A DNA stretch of 64,000 nt from Coffea arabica. Lineage: Eukaryota > Streptophyta > Magnoliopsida > Gentianales > Rubiaceae. Below the pieces are notes generated by a model that was not told the origin of the DNA, made no database searches, and worked only from the letters and a program-made list of their open reading frames with translations. The stretch spans positions 14,467,638 to 14,531,637 of the forward strand of contig NC_092314.1 in assembly GCF_036785885.1 (NCBI RefSeq), in the 5' to 3' direction. Each line of letters begins with the position of its first letter. The stretch's first letter is position 1. A program made the position numbers and the translations under genes. Shown piece by piece: positions 32,946 to 44,155 of this stretch.

Positions 32946-34279
32946 ACCTCATTTTAGAAACGCCTCCACCAATAGCCTTACTTGTAGAAACTCTTTTTTT
33001 TTCATCATAATTCAAGAATTTACTCAAGCTGAGATTGCAAATGATGCAGGAATATCCTTGAAACAATCTCATGAACTCATGGAAAAAGAGGCAGGTGGAT
33101 TAGGCAATATTGGCTACACTCGTGATGACTTAAAACGCTATCTACGAACAAAAAGAGAGAGGGGATTAAAGTATGGTGAAACTGGTGCAATGCTACGATA
33201 CTTTGAAGAACAAAAATTGGAAAATCCGTCATTCTTCCATGCAGAGCAGCTTGATTGTGAAGAACAAATTACAAATATATTTTGGGCTGATGCATCAATG
33301 CTGATGGATTATACCTATTTTGGGGATGTGGTTACATTTGACACTACATATAAAACTAACAAGGAGTACAGACCATTGGGCGTATTTGTGGGATTCAATC
33401 AATTTAGACAATCAGTTATTTTTGGAGCAACTCTATTGTATGATGAGACCATTGAATCATTCAAGTGGGTGTTCGGTACATTTGTAGAGGCAGTTTGTGG
33501 AAGGCACTCAAAAACCATCTTCACAGATCAGGATGCAGCCATGGCCGTTGCAATTTCAGCTGTTATGCCTTCAACATACCATGGCCTGTGCACTTTTCAT
33601 ATTAGAGTCAATTTCATGAAACACCTTGGGAACTATTACAAGGATGGTAGTAATCTCCCATATAGATTTGCTGAATGTATGTATGAGATAGAAGATGAAA
33701 ATGAGTTTATCATGGCTTGTGATGCAATGCTAAAAGAACACAAACTCGAAACAAATGAATGGTTGTGTGGCATTTATGCATGTCGAAAGAAATGGGCAAA
33801 ATGCTTCATGAAAGGCGCCTGGACTGCAGGTATGCGTAGCACCCAACTAAGTGAGAGTCTAAATGCTTCCATAAAAAATTATCTGAAACCTGATCATGAT
33901 CTGGTTCAATTCTTCAAACATTTTAACCGAGTTGTAGATGAAAAAAGATATAATAAACTAAAAGCTGAGTATCACAGTCGACAGAAGCTGCCAATGTTGG
34001 GATTGCAACAAACTCCCGTACTGATCCAGGCAGCTTCTATATACTCTCCATGCATGTTTGTTGCATTCCAGAATGAATACGATGAATTGTGTATAACTTA
34101 AGTAGCATTATTAACTATAGTTACATCGTGCAAATAAGATAATGCCAAACGCACCCCTTATTCGGTATCCTTAGGGCACAGTGTACAATAACCCATCACT
34201 ATAGTCTATAATTTACTTGCAAGAACTTCACTAGAAACGAAACAAAACAAGTAAAGCTGAAACATCATAAACAAAGACA

Positions 34280-36439
34280 TTAGCAAGAATATGGTGTGGC
34301 AATGGCATGCAGAGGAAATTTTCTGTGGACTGTGATACCAAATGATTCGGTCATGTCCAACTCGTTTGGATTGATTCCATCGGGTGATGTAAAGTTAAAT
34401 TTGTTGACCAGTTTTGCCAATGCAAGTTCAGTTACTGACATGGCGAAGTTGATACCCGGGCAAACTCTTCGTCCTGCACCAAACGGAATTAACTCAAAGT
34501 TCAATCCATGAAAATCTACACTCGAACCCAAAAACCTCTCAGGTCTAAATTCTTCAGGGTTCTCCCACAACAATGGATCTCTTGCAATTGCCCAAGCATT
34601 CACAAGTACCTGCGTGTTCTTTGGTACATCATACCCCATTACTTTGACGTCTTGATTCGATTCTTTAGGACCCAGTAATGGCACTGGAGTATGAAGTCTC
34701 ATAGTTTCTTTGATCACTGCTTTTAAGTACTGCATTTTCTCCATATCAGCTCTAGTTATTTCTGGCTTTCCTTGAGTCACATCTCTTACCTCAGCCTGCA
34801 ATTTATGCAAGACTTTGGGGTTCTTTAGAAGTTCTGACATTCCCCAATCCATAACTGAATGTGTTGTATCAGATCCAGCACCAAAGACATCCTAAATAAT
34901 GGAATCAAAGAAAGCGTTGCATTAGAACATGTTTGGATTATACGATGGCAATAACCTTTATTTCTATTGCGTACCAGTCCAACTTTATTCAAAACCATGT
35001 AGTAATCAAACTTTATCAATGAAATGATTTTAAAATCAATAAATATAAGCTAGCTTGGGCTGGCTCATAGTCCAATAAACAGCCTAAGGTTTGTGAGCTT
35101 TTATAGTTCTAACGTATATATGAATATTTAAATGGGTTGAGTTTAGGTTTGCCAAATCTCGATTGACAAAACCCAATTATTCCTCCATTCACTCATCAAC
35201 CCAGGCTTCATAAGGCTTAACTCAACAAACCTGAATATTTATATGTTTGGTGGTTAAAACAGGTAAAAAATTTAGAATTTGATGCAAGTTCGGTTGTGAT
35301 TTATATGTTGTACGACTATTGATTTCTTACACAATTTGATTTATGCTAATCTAACATATATAAATATCACTTGCGTACTCCAATTTACTGATATAAGTAT
35401 ATACCAAATTTAAAAAATAAGAATAAAATGACCGTATGCAACCACACAAAAATCAACCGTACTTACTTCGATCCCAAAGATATATTACCAATGCAAAGAG
35501 ATGTAGACAGAAATTTACCAGGATGATAGCTTTCATGGCATCTCGCTCAAGAGCAAAGCCCATAGTCTTTTCCTCATTAATCTCAATCAAGATATCTACA
35601 AAGTCTTGGCATCTTGCCTCAGCAGTAGAGTGACTTTCAGCCTTTCCTTTCCTCTTATTCATGTGCTCTTCTATCACACCCTCAAGAAATCCGTCAATCT
35701 GTTTAACTGTTTTCTTCACTTTAGAATCCAAACCATTGAAGCGATTAACCCATGCAAGCGAAGGAATATAGTTTCCTACATCAAAAATACCCAGTAACTC
35801 ACCAAACACCTTCAAATTCTCCATACTTTTCCTCCCATTTTCTTCCTCGCTATACTTCCTCCCCAAGGCAACCCTACAGATTATATCATTTGTGAGAATT
35901 AAAAACATGTCACTTAAATTTACAGCCGAGGAAGAACACATTCGGCTGATCTTCTCGATCATGAGTGACGTCTCTTCTTCTCTGACATGTTGAAAAGACT
36001 GAATCCTTTTGTTACTCAAAAGATGAAGCATAGAAATGCTTTTTAGTTGTCTCCAATACTCACCATATGGTGCAAAAGCTATGTCCTTGCTTCCGTAAAA
36101 GAGTTTATCTGGGATGCCCGATTTAGGCCTGCTTGCAAAGGATAAATCATGGGTTTTCAAGATCTGGCAAGCTGCATTAGAGGAAGAGACAACCAGCATT
36201 GGCTTGCTTCCCAGTTCAAGCAGCATGAGTGGACCATATTTTCTTGACAGTGATTGGAGGGAGCGATGTGGAAACTGGCCAAGCTGGTGAAGATTGCCAA
36301 TAATTGGGAGCTTTGGTGGAGATGGTGGTAACTTTTTCTGGGGTTTAGAAGCAGCATAGAACCATTTGAGAAGGGATAGAAGGAATACGAGCAAGGAAAA
36401 AAATGAGAAAAATGAAAGATCAAGATTGATCAAAGCCAT
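34280..36439 (-). CDS. Cytochrome P450, CYP71 family (copy 2, unit A)
   Basis: The exons are 36439-35519 and 34891-34280 with a 627-bp phase-0 intron using the same splice sites as copy 1, giving 510 residues. The start is the ATG of MALINL at 36439, chosen by homology to copy 1 and its membrane anchor. All P450 motifs are intact: [32 protein letters not shown]. Against copy 1, differences I can see include [14 protein letters not shown] versus [19 protein letters not shown] for KPHKK, SNAAC for SDAAC, IQSF for IRSF, HSTAE for HSTSE, FLGSS for FLSSS, NKFNF for NTFNF and the last residue Cys for Phe. Active-site motifs are unchanged, so the activity is probably similar; substrate unknown. Confidence 0.95.
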
Positions 36440-36478
36440 GTGGTATATGAGCATGCATTTGGCTGTGATGGTGTTCTG

Positions 36479-36486
36479 CTTTTATA
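36479..36486 (-). promoter_or_regulatory. TATA box of P450 copy 2
   Basis: TATAAAAG on the minus strand, about 40 bases before the ATG. The same sequence stands in copies 3 and 4. Confidence 0.55.
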
Positions 36487-37491
36487 CTAGTTTTTCAAGC
36501 TCTTTTACTATAGAAAATCCAATAAATCAGGACCAGAGGGGATGATTAAGTCAATACATCATTTAGGGCACCGTTGTACGAGTACGACCATTGACGGTCC
36601 TCGGGTCGTTCACTTTTTGAGCAGTGATATTGGAATCTTCTATATATTTATATCTATACAAATAAATTTTTACAAAGCAATATGTTTATGCGAATAGTTT
36701 TATTTTCACAAGTAGATCAACGCAATTAAAAATCAAAGTTATCTATGAACATTTTTGTCATTAAATTTGAACAAAATATTTGGACAGCACAAAATAGGTC
36801 AAAATAACGATAAAATTTTTAAACTTTGATCTAATGGTAAAATTTAATCAATTTAATTTTTATTTTTGTATATACATTAAAATCCTTTACAGTTAATGGA
36901 GAGGAGCTTAATTCTTTGTATATGAGAAAGGTTTCGTAGAAAGGAAAATTTTTGGGTAGATCATGTGGTTTATTTAAGAGTTTGATAGTCCTTTTCATAC
37001 CATTTTATCTTGCTCCTCGTGACTTAAATTGATCTGGCTTGAATTGCTGCATAACTTTTTGGCTAACTTTTTGGTTATTATTATTTGAGTTATGGGTGAA
37101 ATCACAATCTGGGAATTCAATTGAAACTTATTGCAAATTTTTTTTTTTTTTGCTTTTTTTTTTTTTGGGTGTTCGGCAGAGAAACATGGATCACCAGAAA
37201 GAAAGAAGAAAAGTAAGCAACTCCAGACAGTTGAACATTGAATTAAGAATTGCAAGTCCAATTCATCTAGATGGCCAGGACTCTCAGAATTTTTTTTGTT
37301 ATAATTTGGGTGTACCGTACATGGACTGGAGGCTGTCAGAATCTTCTCGTTGCCGAGTCAGGTTTTACAAAAACAGATTGAAAGTGAGTTTAAGATTAAA
37401 AATGTTTTCTAACTAAAAAGAATGAGTGCTCGCATTCATGAGGATGTTTATTGTTGTATGAGAATGAGTGCTCGGTTCTAATTGTGATATA

Positions 37492-37818
37492 CTCCCTCCC
37501 TTTTTTTATAACTGACGTTTAAAGTTTTGCACACCAATTAAGAAAAGTTTTTCATTGCTTAAATCTGTACACTACTTTCCTTTTGTATCCTCATTAATTG
37601 TCCAATTCACCCATGTTTTCTCTCACTAGAGTATTAAATGGTGCTGTTTTATTAGGCCAAAAACAATGCAAACTAATTAAGAATCCTGTATTGAAAAAGA
37701 GAGATAAAAGGGTAAAATTGTGAAAAAATAATTAATGCTGCATGGGAATAGTAAAACGACAGATAAAAATATTTAAGAACAAATTTCTTAAACGTCACTT
37801 ATAAAAGAAGGGAGGGAG
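37492..37818. mobile_element. Stowaway-like MITE (unit A)
   Basis: This 327-bp element begins CTCCCTCCCTTTTTTTATAA and ends with its inverted copy (TTATAAAAGAAGGGAGGGAG), flanked by TA dinucleotides (37490-37491 and 37819-37820). This is the classic Tc1/mariner-derived Stowaway structure. It is absent from the upstream region of P450 copy 1. Confidence 0.9.
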
Positions 37819-38955
37819 TAAAAGATAGAATGCTATTTTTCTTTTTCATAACTATGAAATGACAATAGCTATTGCCTAGCTCCTTCCTTGGTCATAGATG
37901 TTCGACAACTCTGTCCACTAGCAGTCAAATACAATTATACTAAAAGCTATGCCATAATTGATAACCCTGTACGTACAGCAGAATGAAGAGGAAAGATTTT
38001 TCTTCAATTGAGGCTTGTGGGCAAATTGTTTCCTTTATTTTACTCTTACCTATATTACACCAGGTACGTTTGATTCCTGTAACATATGGGCGTCTTATTA
38101 ATCTTTATTAATATTTTTTCCGCTTTCGTTTGCTTGATTTCTTTGACCTGTAAGGTTCTGTCACATCGGACCGGGACTTGTAAGATTCTTGGGTACTTCA
38201 AACGTTTTGGAAGTTCTTGTGGAAATAGCAGCCTTTACTTCTCATTAAATTAAGGGTGAGATATCATATATTATCATAAAGAGTCAACTCATTCGCTATG
38301 CAAAACTTTTTTTTTATTATTCTTCTTTGACTAGAATGGAAATGAAAATTCTAAAGAACCACGGCATGTACACAAAGTTAATCACAAGATAATTAATTTG
38401 ACGTTTCTGCTCATTTTTATTAGAGCTTTCAATTTGTTTCTTTTGTAATTCCACGTATACTAAATTCTTTCTTGTGTTCTTCATTTGATATGCTTTTCGT
38501 ATGCATATAGACCAAAATAGCATGAGTCATTTCTATTACAAAATATCCTATTTTCTTCTTAGAAGGCTGATTTGTTATTATTTACAGCAATTGAGTCACA
38601 TATATCTACAAAATGACTACTGCTAGCCCCAGGGGATACTATTAGTATTTCAACAGGAAACTAAGGACATATGTAGACAAATTGCCTTAAAGGCAAATTA
38701 GATAAATAAAAAAAAATAATAAAAAAAAAACACCCATCGATCATTCTACAATTGAAGCACCTCGCATAAGCTTGGCATGCCTACAAGGATATTGTCCACC
38801 TTCCAATCGAGCTGCAGTTTTCACTTTTGGATACCTTAATTGCTCTCTATTTGCTTCTCCCTTCACATTTTTTTTGTTTCGTGCTTCAACTTCTAATTTT
38901 AGATAGTGATGGATATCTGTTTCGGTCAAGATGTACAATTTAGGGTCATTGCATG

Positions 38956-40004
38956 CATAGTTATTAAATCTGATCCGGTCTAGCAATCGAACTAGCCAAT
39001 CTGATGAACCGATTATTGGATCGGACTGGGTTTCTAATTAGATTATTTAAACATAGAGATCATTGATTGGTCAATGATCCTGCAGTTCAACCGTATTAGA
39101 CCGGAAATCTGATTGATTTTGTCCATGAACCAGGTTTTGTGGAAAAAAATTTAGTTAGCTTTGTTAGGATTCAAACTTCAGACCTTTGGTATATGCTATA
39201 GTATACTTGCTACTACGCCACTTTGCCTTATGTTAATAGAATAGCTTTCTTTAGGATATAAACATTTTGTCAATTCTATCTTTTTTTAAATATCTCTAAA
39301 ATAAATTTATTTGGAATTTTTTAATAAAAATTTATGACCACCCAAACTCTATAAGTTATAAAATAGATTTCAAAAATAACATGTTACATAATTCATTTTA
39401 AAGACAAATATTATTTTTAATATTTTTTTACACTTAAAATTCATAAATAAGCTAGATAATTACACCATTTTTTTTTGTTGATACGATAAACTATTCTACA
39501 CTAGTGGGAGGGGGGGATCTGAAGAGACCCAAGGGTAACCTGGAGGGGATTGAACCACCAACAGACCAGATGGATATACTGCACACCCGTATGAATTTTT
39601 TAAGTAGACCCACATAATGCGGCAATTGGTGGAATGTAAAGTTTGAACCCTTGACCTCCTATCCCACCAATTCTTAATACTTTGATGGTGGTCACCAACC
39701 AAAAGACTGGTGGTTAGATAATTATACTAAACATAGATAAAATTTTACACTTGAAATTTGGTAAATTACTAAATAAATTTATTTTTTTATTGATTTTTAT
39801 ATGAATTAATTGTTTTATAGCAAATTAAATTAAATGAGCATTTGCTACTGCATTGTTTATTACAATTTATATCATATATCTTATATCAAAAATTGTGAAA
39901 TATAATATTTAAATATATTTAACAATCCACTGGTTTAATTAGTGACCTGTTGACCCATCTCCTTCGCTTCGCTGTTCCTTCCCAGTCCGATTTTAATAAC
40001 CATG
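38956..40004. mobile_element. hAT-like non-autonomous element (unit A)
   Basis: Inverted ends CATAGTTATTAAATCTGATC and CATGGTTATTAAAATCGGAC (right end reversed) are flanked by a perfect 8-bp duplication ATTGCATG (38948-38955 and 40005-40012), as expected for the hAT superfamily. The 1049-bp interior has CCGGTCT/ACCGGAA-type subterminal words and no transposase. It belongs to the same broad type as 716-2448. Confidence 0.85.
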
Positions 40005-40920
40005 ATTGCATGACTCGCTTAAAAACTTAAAAAAGTCATCCTGCATGGGTCATGACTTCCAACTCATCCTGCATAATAGAGGTGGCACAGTGGAGTCCAT
40101 ACAAAGCAAGTTTGAATGGATTTGTATGAAGGGTAATGACTTTAGATCGATAACGATTTCAACCCAATTGAATTGATGGATTTGCATGAATTATTCACAT
40201 GATCCATATAAATCCTTTTAGGAAAAATAGATTGCTATGGGAACGAGGACCAACACTCGTCTCACGCCCACCACCATCTCTACAAACAGTTTGCATACAA
40301 GCCTAGTCAGGACTTGCAACTTTTTCTTTCCAGATTGGTGTTCTTGAAGTCCACAATACTAGAGAGCGTCATAGTTGAACGTTTGAATCATTCACAAAAA
40401 ACAAGTGGAGCTAGAAACAAATAGTCAAAATATTGATAGCTAACCTCTCCAAGATATTTAAATTTGACAAGAATCTTTTTTGTTATTATCTTCTACTTCC
40501 TTTGTATATTTCCCATTTTTTTGTAGATTTTTTTCCCTTGGTTGCTTAATGATCAAATGTTCTTTGTAGATTTTTTTGTAAATTTTGTTAGATTTTTCCC
40601 CTTAAAAAAGCACCAAATTTGATATTTTGCTAAAATTACTTTTAACACCAAAAGCCCTACTTCTATTTTTATGAGATAATGTTTACAAAATACCTTAATA
40701 ATAATTTTAGCACATAAAAATGTATTTTTTAACCAAAATTACTGCAACCTCAAATGGGGTCTAAATCTATGCCAAGTACTAAATTCATCATTATCAAATG
40801 TTTAAACTCAAGCTGCCTTTTTTTAAAAAAAAAATTCAGTAGGAAAAGGGTGAAATTGGCTCAACTATTTTGCCTCATTTCTCAAGGAGGCTTGGTTAAT
40901 GAATAATCCACCAATTTTGG

Positions 40921-42045
40921 TCATGGTGGATCATTAAAAGGTGGCTTAATAGCCAAAGCCAGATGTTCTAATGATAAGAGAGATAGAAGTGGCTTATCTA
41001 TCTCAAGTGATTCATAAATATTATCTTGAATGTGTATCACTTGAGAATTCACCAAAGGAACGTCTGCTTGACTTTCTTGGGTAATAATACCTTTAAAACC
41101 TATACTATCAATACATTCCTCAAGAGGGGTGAAAAATAAGTCGCTAAGGCTCATCTCTTGAGATTCAAGATTAGATCCAAAGGTACTATCATGTGAAATG
41201 GACATTTTGTTATTGAATCACAATTGTGATTTATTATTTTCATCAAAATGCAATCCACGTTCACATGCAACATGCTCACCATTCATGCTAGGGTCAATTT
41301 GCATATCATTAGAGGAAATAACGTCACGCAAAACATGTAATTGTTCTTGTATTCTACCAAAGTGAGAAGTTAATTTATCTAACTTTTCCTCAACCCTATC
41401 AAAACGGTCGGAAGTTGCATTTGCTAGCTTTTCTCAAGCTAACTCCCAAGATGGCTTAGAATCATTAGCTAATGGTTCACTTTCTAATTCCGACAGTGAA
41501 GGTGCATTAACTAACCTTTCAATTGCCAATTCCCAAGATGGTTTTGATTCATATTGGACATATTCGGGTGGATAATCATAAAAACATGAAGAGTCACTAT
41601 TAGTATATTGATTATCCCAACCATAAGTAGAAGAATTATCCCAATTAGCACCATATTGATCTAAACAAGGATTGTAATGCCCCCCAAATTCACCATAATA
41701 ATCCACATTTTGTACTTGTCTACATGTACGAATAGCATGAAATCCTCCACACAAGTTACAAATCACATTATTAGAATTAACAGTTTTAACATTCCTCTTT
41801 TGCTCGAGCATATTCATAATGGTGTCCATTTGAATTTTTAACATTATAATATCAAGTTTAGCCTATAAGCACTTTAAACCATCTTCAAATGGCATACCTT
41901 TGGTAATTTCTTGGTCGCCTCTATTCATGGAGCTTTGCATGTAGTAACCATCGATTGCCGATCTTCCATTTTTCATGTGTTGTCCGCCCATATTTTCTAC
42001 TCTCCTTGAATCCCTAAACATGTTTTTAAAGTAACTTAAAAACAA
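40921..42045 (-). pseudogene. Retroelement gag-like region (unit A)
   Basis: Three minus-strand pieces follow the LTR and PBS: 42045-41863, then 41844-41434 with a knuckle-like CNLCGGFHAIRTC and a Tyr/Asn/Trp-rich run, and 41205-40921 (MSISHDSTFGSNLESQEMSL). The middle piece contains KPSWELA twice, an internal repeat. Layout parallels the gag-like regions at 3663 and 23048. Stops separate the pieces, so it is not intact. Confidence 0.55.
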
Positions 42046-42252
42046 GTTTAGTCAAGAAGAATAGATGACTCTAAACAAAAAAAAATAATATATATATATA
42101 TACACAAATAAAGACTCAACAAGACACTAAATATAACAATTAATACACTTGACACAACAAAAACAAGAAAAACAAGTAAAAATGTCTAAACTAATAAAGT
42201 TGTTCTTAGCACCGATATTGCCCAATCTTTCCCCACAACGGCCCCAAAAACT

Positions 42253-44155
42253 TGACGTGCGCGGGGTATACGTATATAATTAACTCATCCACAATCAAGT
42301 TTTACATTTATAATTCTTAAATACCCCACACGTGATTTATCATAAGTATACGAATCGTGAGCGAGTATAAGGTATTAAGGGTTAATCTCACAGAGAAGAT
42401 TTTCAATTACCGATGGTTTTTCGAACTCCTTTATTATCTAGACTACCATAAATATAAAAGTAATGAAAATAACACTAGAAAACTTCTAGAGGTATGGAAT
42501 TCCTTACTACTCTTGCAAATGAGATTACCGGTTAAGTGAATGCTATTATCTTGGTTAATTATGGCGTAATTTCCAATGTATGTTAAACCTACTTTCGTAG
42601 TGAATCAACTATACTTGTAGCTAAACCATACCTACTCTCGTGGTTATGAATTAACTACAAGTTTATTTCTTCTATGAAATTACACGAAACAAGTCACTAA
42701 AACCACATAGGTGCACCTCTAATCTCGTGAGTATAATCCCTAGGTTTATCACTTCCTTGATTTAGTGTTAAATTCCAATTCTCATTGCAAACTTAACACC
42801 TTTAGATAATCACAATTAATGGCCAGTTAATCATGATTAGAAAAATAAAGTGATAAATAACTTGCTCAAAATAATATTATCAAATAACCAAGTAAACATC
42901 ACAAACAAGATATAGAAAGTTCATCCATAACTCTAGGCATAAACTTTAACTAAACATGATAAACACACAAATCCAAACTTGTATTATAACTAAACATGAA
43001 ATCAAATACAAAAGAGAAAGTAGTAGAAGAGATATCACCCTTGTCACATGAGATCAACCTCTCCATCTTTGCTCCTCAATCTTCATCCAAATCTAGCTAT
43101 AAATACAAGAGGATAAAGTACACTACCTATACTATACTACTCTAACTAATGAACTAAGGAAATTCTAGTGAAGACTACATTTTGGGTGAGTTTCTCTAGC
43201 CTTCCAAAGTTATGAAAATGTTCTCCAAAAGTTTCTATTTATAGAGGAATTCAAGGTCAAAAAGAGTTGTTAAAGTTGTCATTTTTTTACTCTTGAACTC
43301 CTATGAGTTGTCTCTCCAAATTTCCACCCTTTTCTTGATCAGATACAGCCAGAATTGCTAGCTAGAATTGAGCTGGAAAGTTGTGTGAAAGTAAGGTAAG
43401 TTGATGAGCAAGTTGCAGAAATCAAGCAAGAATACACAACTAGAAATACGCGACTTGAGCTATGTATTCATGAGTCGCGTATTCACTTCTATGAATTTGG
43501 TACCACTTCAACTACTATTTTCATGATGATGGAGCCCGAACTAACTCTTGTGAAAAACAAGAAAGTTGTAGTCCTTTGAGTATCTTTCCAATGCCTCAAG
43601 AATCATTGAATTTGGAGCTCTGTGGACCGAGATATGATCAGAATACCAAAGACTAGTCAGAGCTCTATTTCAGCTTTTGGCAACAGAGTTGAACTTCTGT
43701 ATTTCGGCTTTTTGACAAGGAAAACAACTGAACTGGACTTCAATGTCTTCATACGAAATATATATCTATCTCTTAGTATCAAAATGGTTTAAGAATCACC
43801 TCAATCCAATGTTTGTAACTCAAGATATTGTCAAAATACCACAAGGTGTCAAATCCGTGAAACTTGCTTCCTTTTGTTCTTGATCGCATTTCCTCTTTTG
43901 CACTTCATATTCTTTTTTTATCACTTTAAACCATCATCAATCATCCAATTATCTTCTCAATTCACACCATTTGATGATTGAATTATTGAACCTACAAAAA
44001 CATGAAGTTTTCACCATTAAAATCTACAGAAATGCAATTTTCACCAATTAAATCACAAAATACATATTTTCACTAGATTCCTAGTTAATTAGCTATAAAA
44101 CTAAATAAAATGCACCAAAACTAACCAATAAAACACGTAAAATATCTACATGTCA
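42253..44155 (-). repeat. LTR of the unit A retroelement
   Basis: It is 1903 bp and TG...CA on the minus strand. The part at 42540-43050 aligns (reversed) with 18600-19100 of the solo LTR upstream of P450 copy 1. Confidence 0.75.

Larger units (their letters stand above)
32041..33025. mobile_element. Mutator-like (Pack-type) non-autonomous element
   Basis: Ends are inverted repeats of about 40 bases: GAGAAATTTCTAAAATTATG at the left, and GAGTAAATTCTTGAATTATG when the right end is reversed; both then continue ATGAA...TTCTACAA. A 10-bp direct repeat AAGCTGAGAT flanks it (32031-32040 and 33026-33035), close to the 9-11 bp of Mutator-like elements. Removing the element with one repeat restores the FAR1-like frame. 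It encodes no transposase. The interior has hairpin arrays near both ends and a host gene fragment on the minus strand. Confidence 0.85.
31643..34083 (+). pseudogene. FAR1/FRS-like MULE-type transposase gene, interrupted and 3'-truncated
   Basis: The ATG at 31643 (MEEALCPKIGMEFQSEDEAYNF) opens a FAR1 DNA-binding domain (WRKY-GCM1-type zinc finger, GFSVRKDY...RRYTCCKKGFK...RETMKYQVRDLVIEHNHTL). An in-frame TAG lies at 31709-31711. At 32040 a 985-bp Mutator-like element interrupts it. The frame resumes at 33026 (QAEIANDAGISLKQSHELM) with the MULE transposase domain: DTTYKTN (first Asp near 33340), TDQDAAMAVAIS (second Asp near 33525), and CTFHIRVNFMKHL. It runs to 34083, where it is cut at the edge of the P450 tandem unit, so the SWIM zinc finger is missing. 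It could be a light-signalling FAR1-RELATED gene or a Jittery/MuDR-type transposase; I cannot separate these. It is not functional as it stands. Confidence 0.88.
40857..44155 (-). mobile_element. Truncated LTR retroelement (unit A)
   Basis: On the minus strand an LTR (44155 to 42253, TGACATGTAG...CGCACGTCA, 1903 bp) is followed by a PBS-like AGTTTTTGGGGCCGTTGTGGGG and a gag-like region that ends abruptly at about 40857, where P450 upstream homology begins (compare 19640). There is no pol and no second LTR. Its LTR is related to the solo LTR at 17528. Confidence 0.75.

Noticed and set aside
37039..37416. 125-codon frame repeated in units A, B and C
   Set aside because: Repetition is explained by the tandem duplication; poly-T encodes a Phe run and poly-T length variation breaks the frame in unit C, so coding is not supported.
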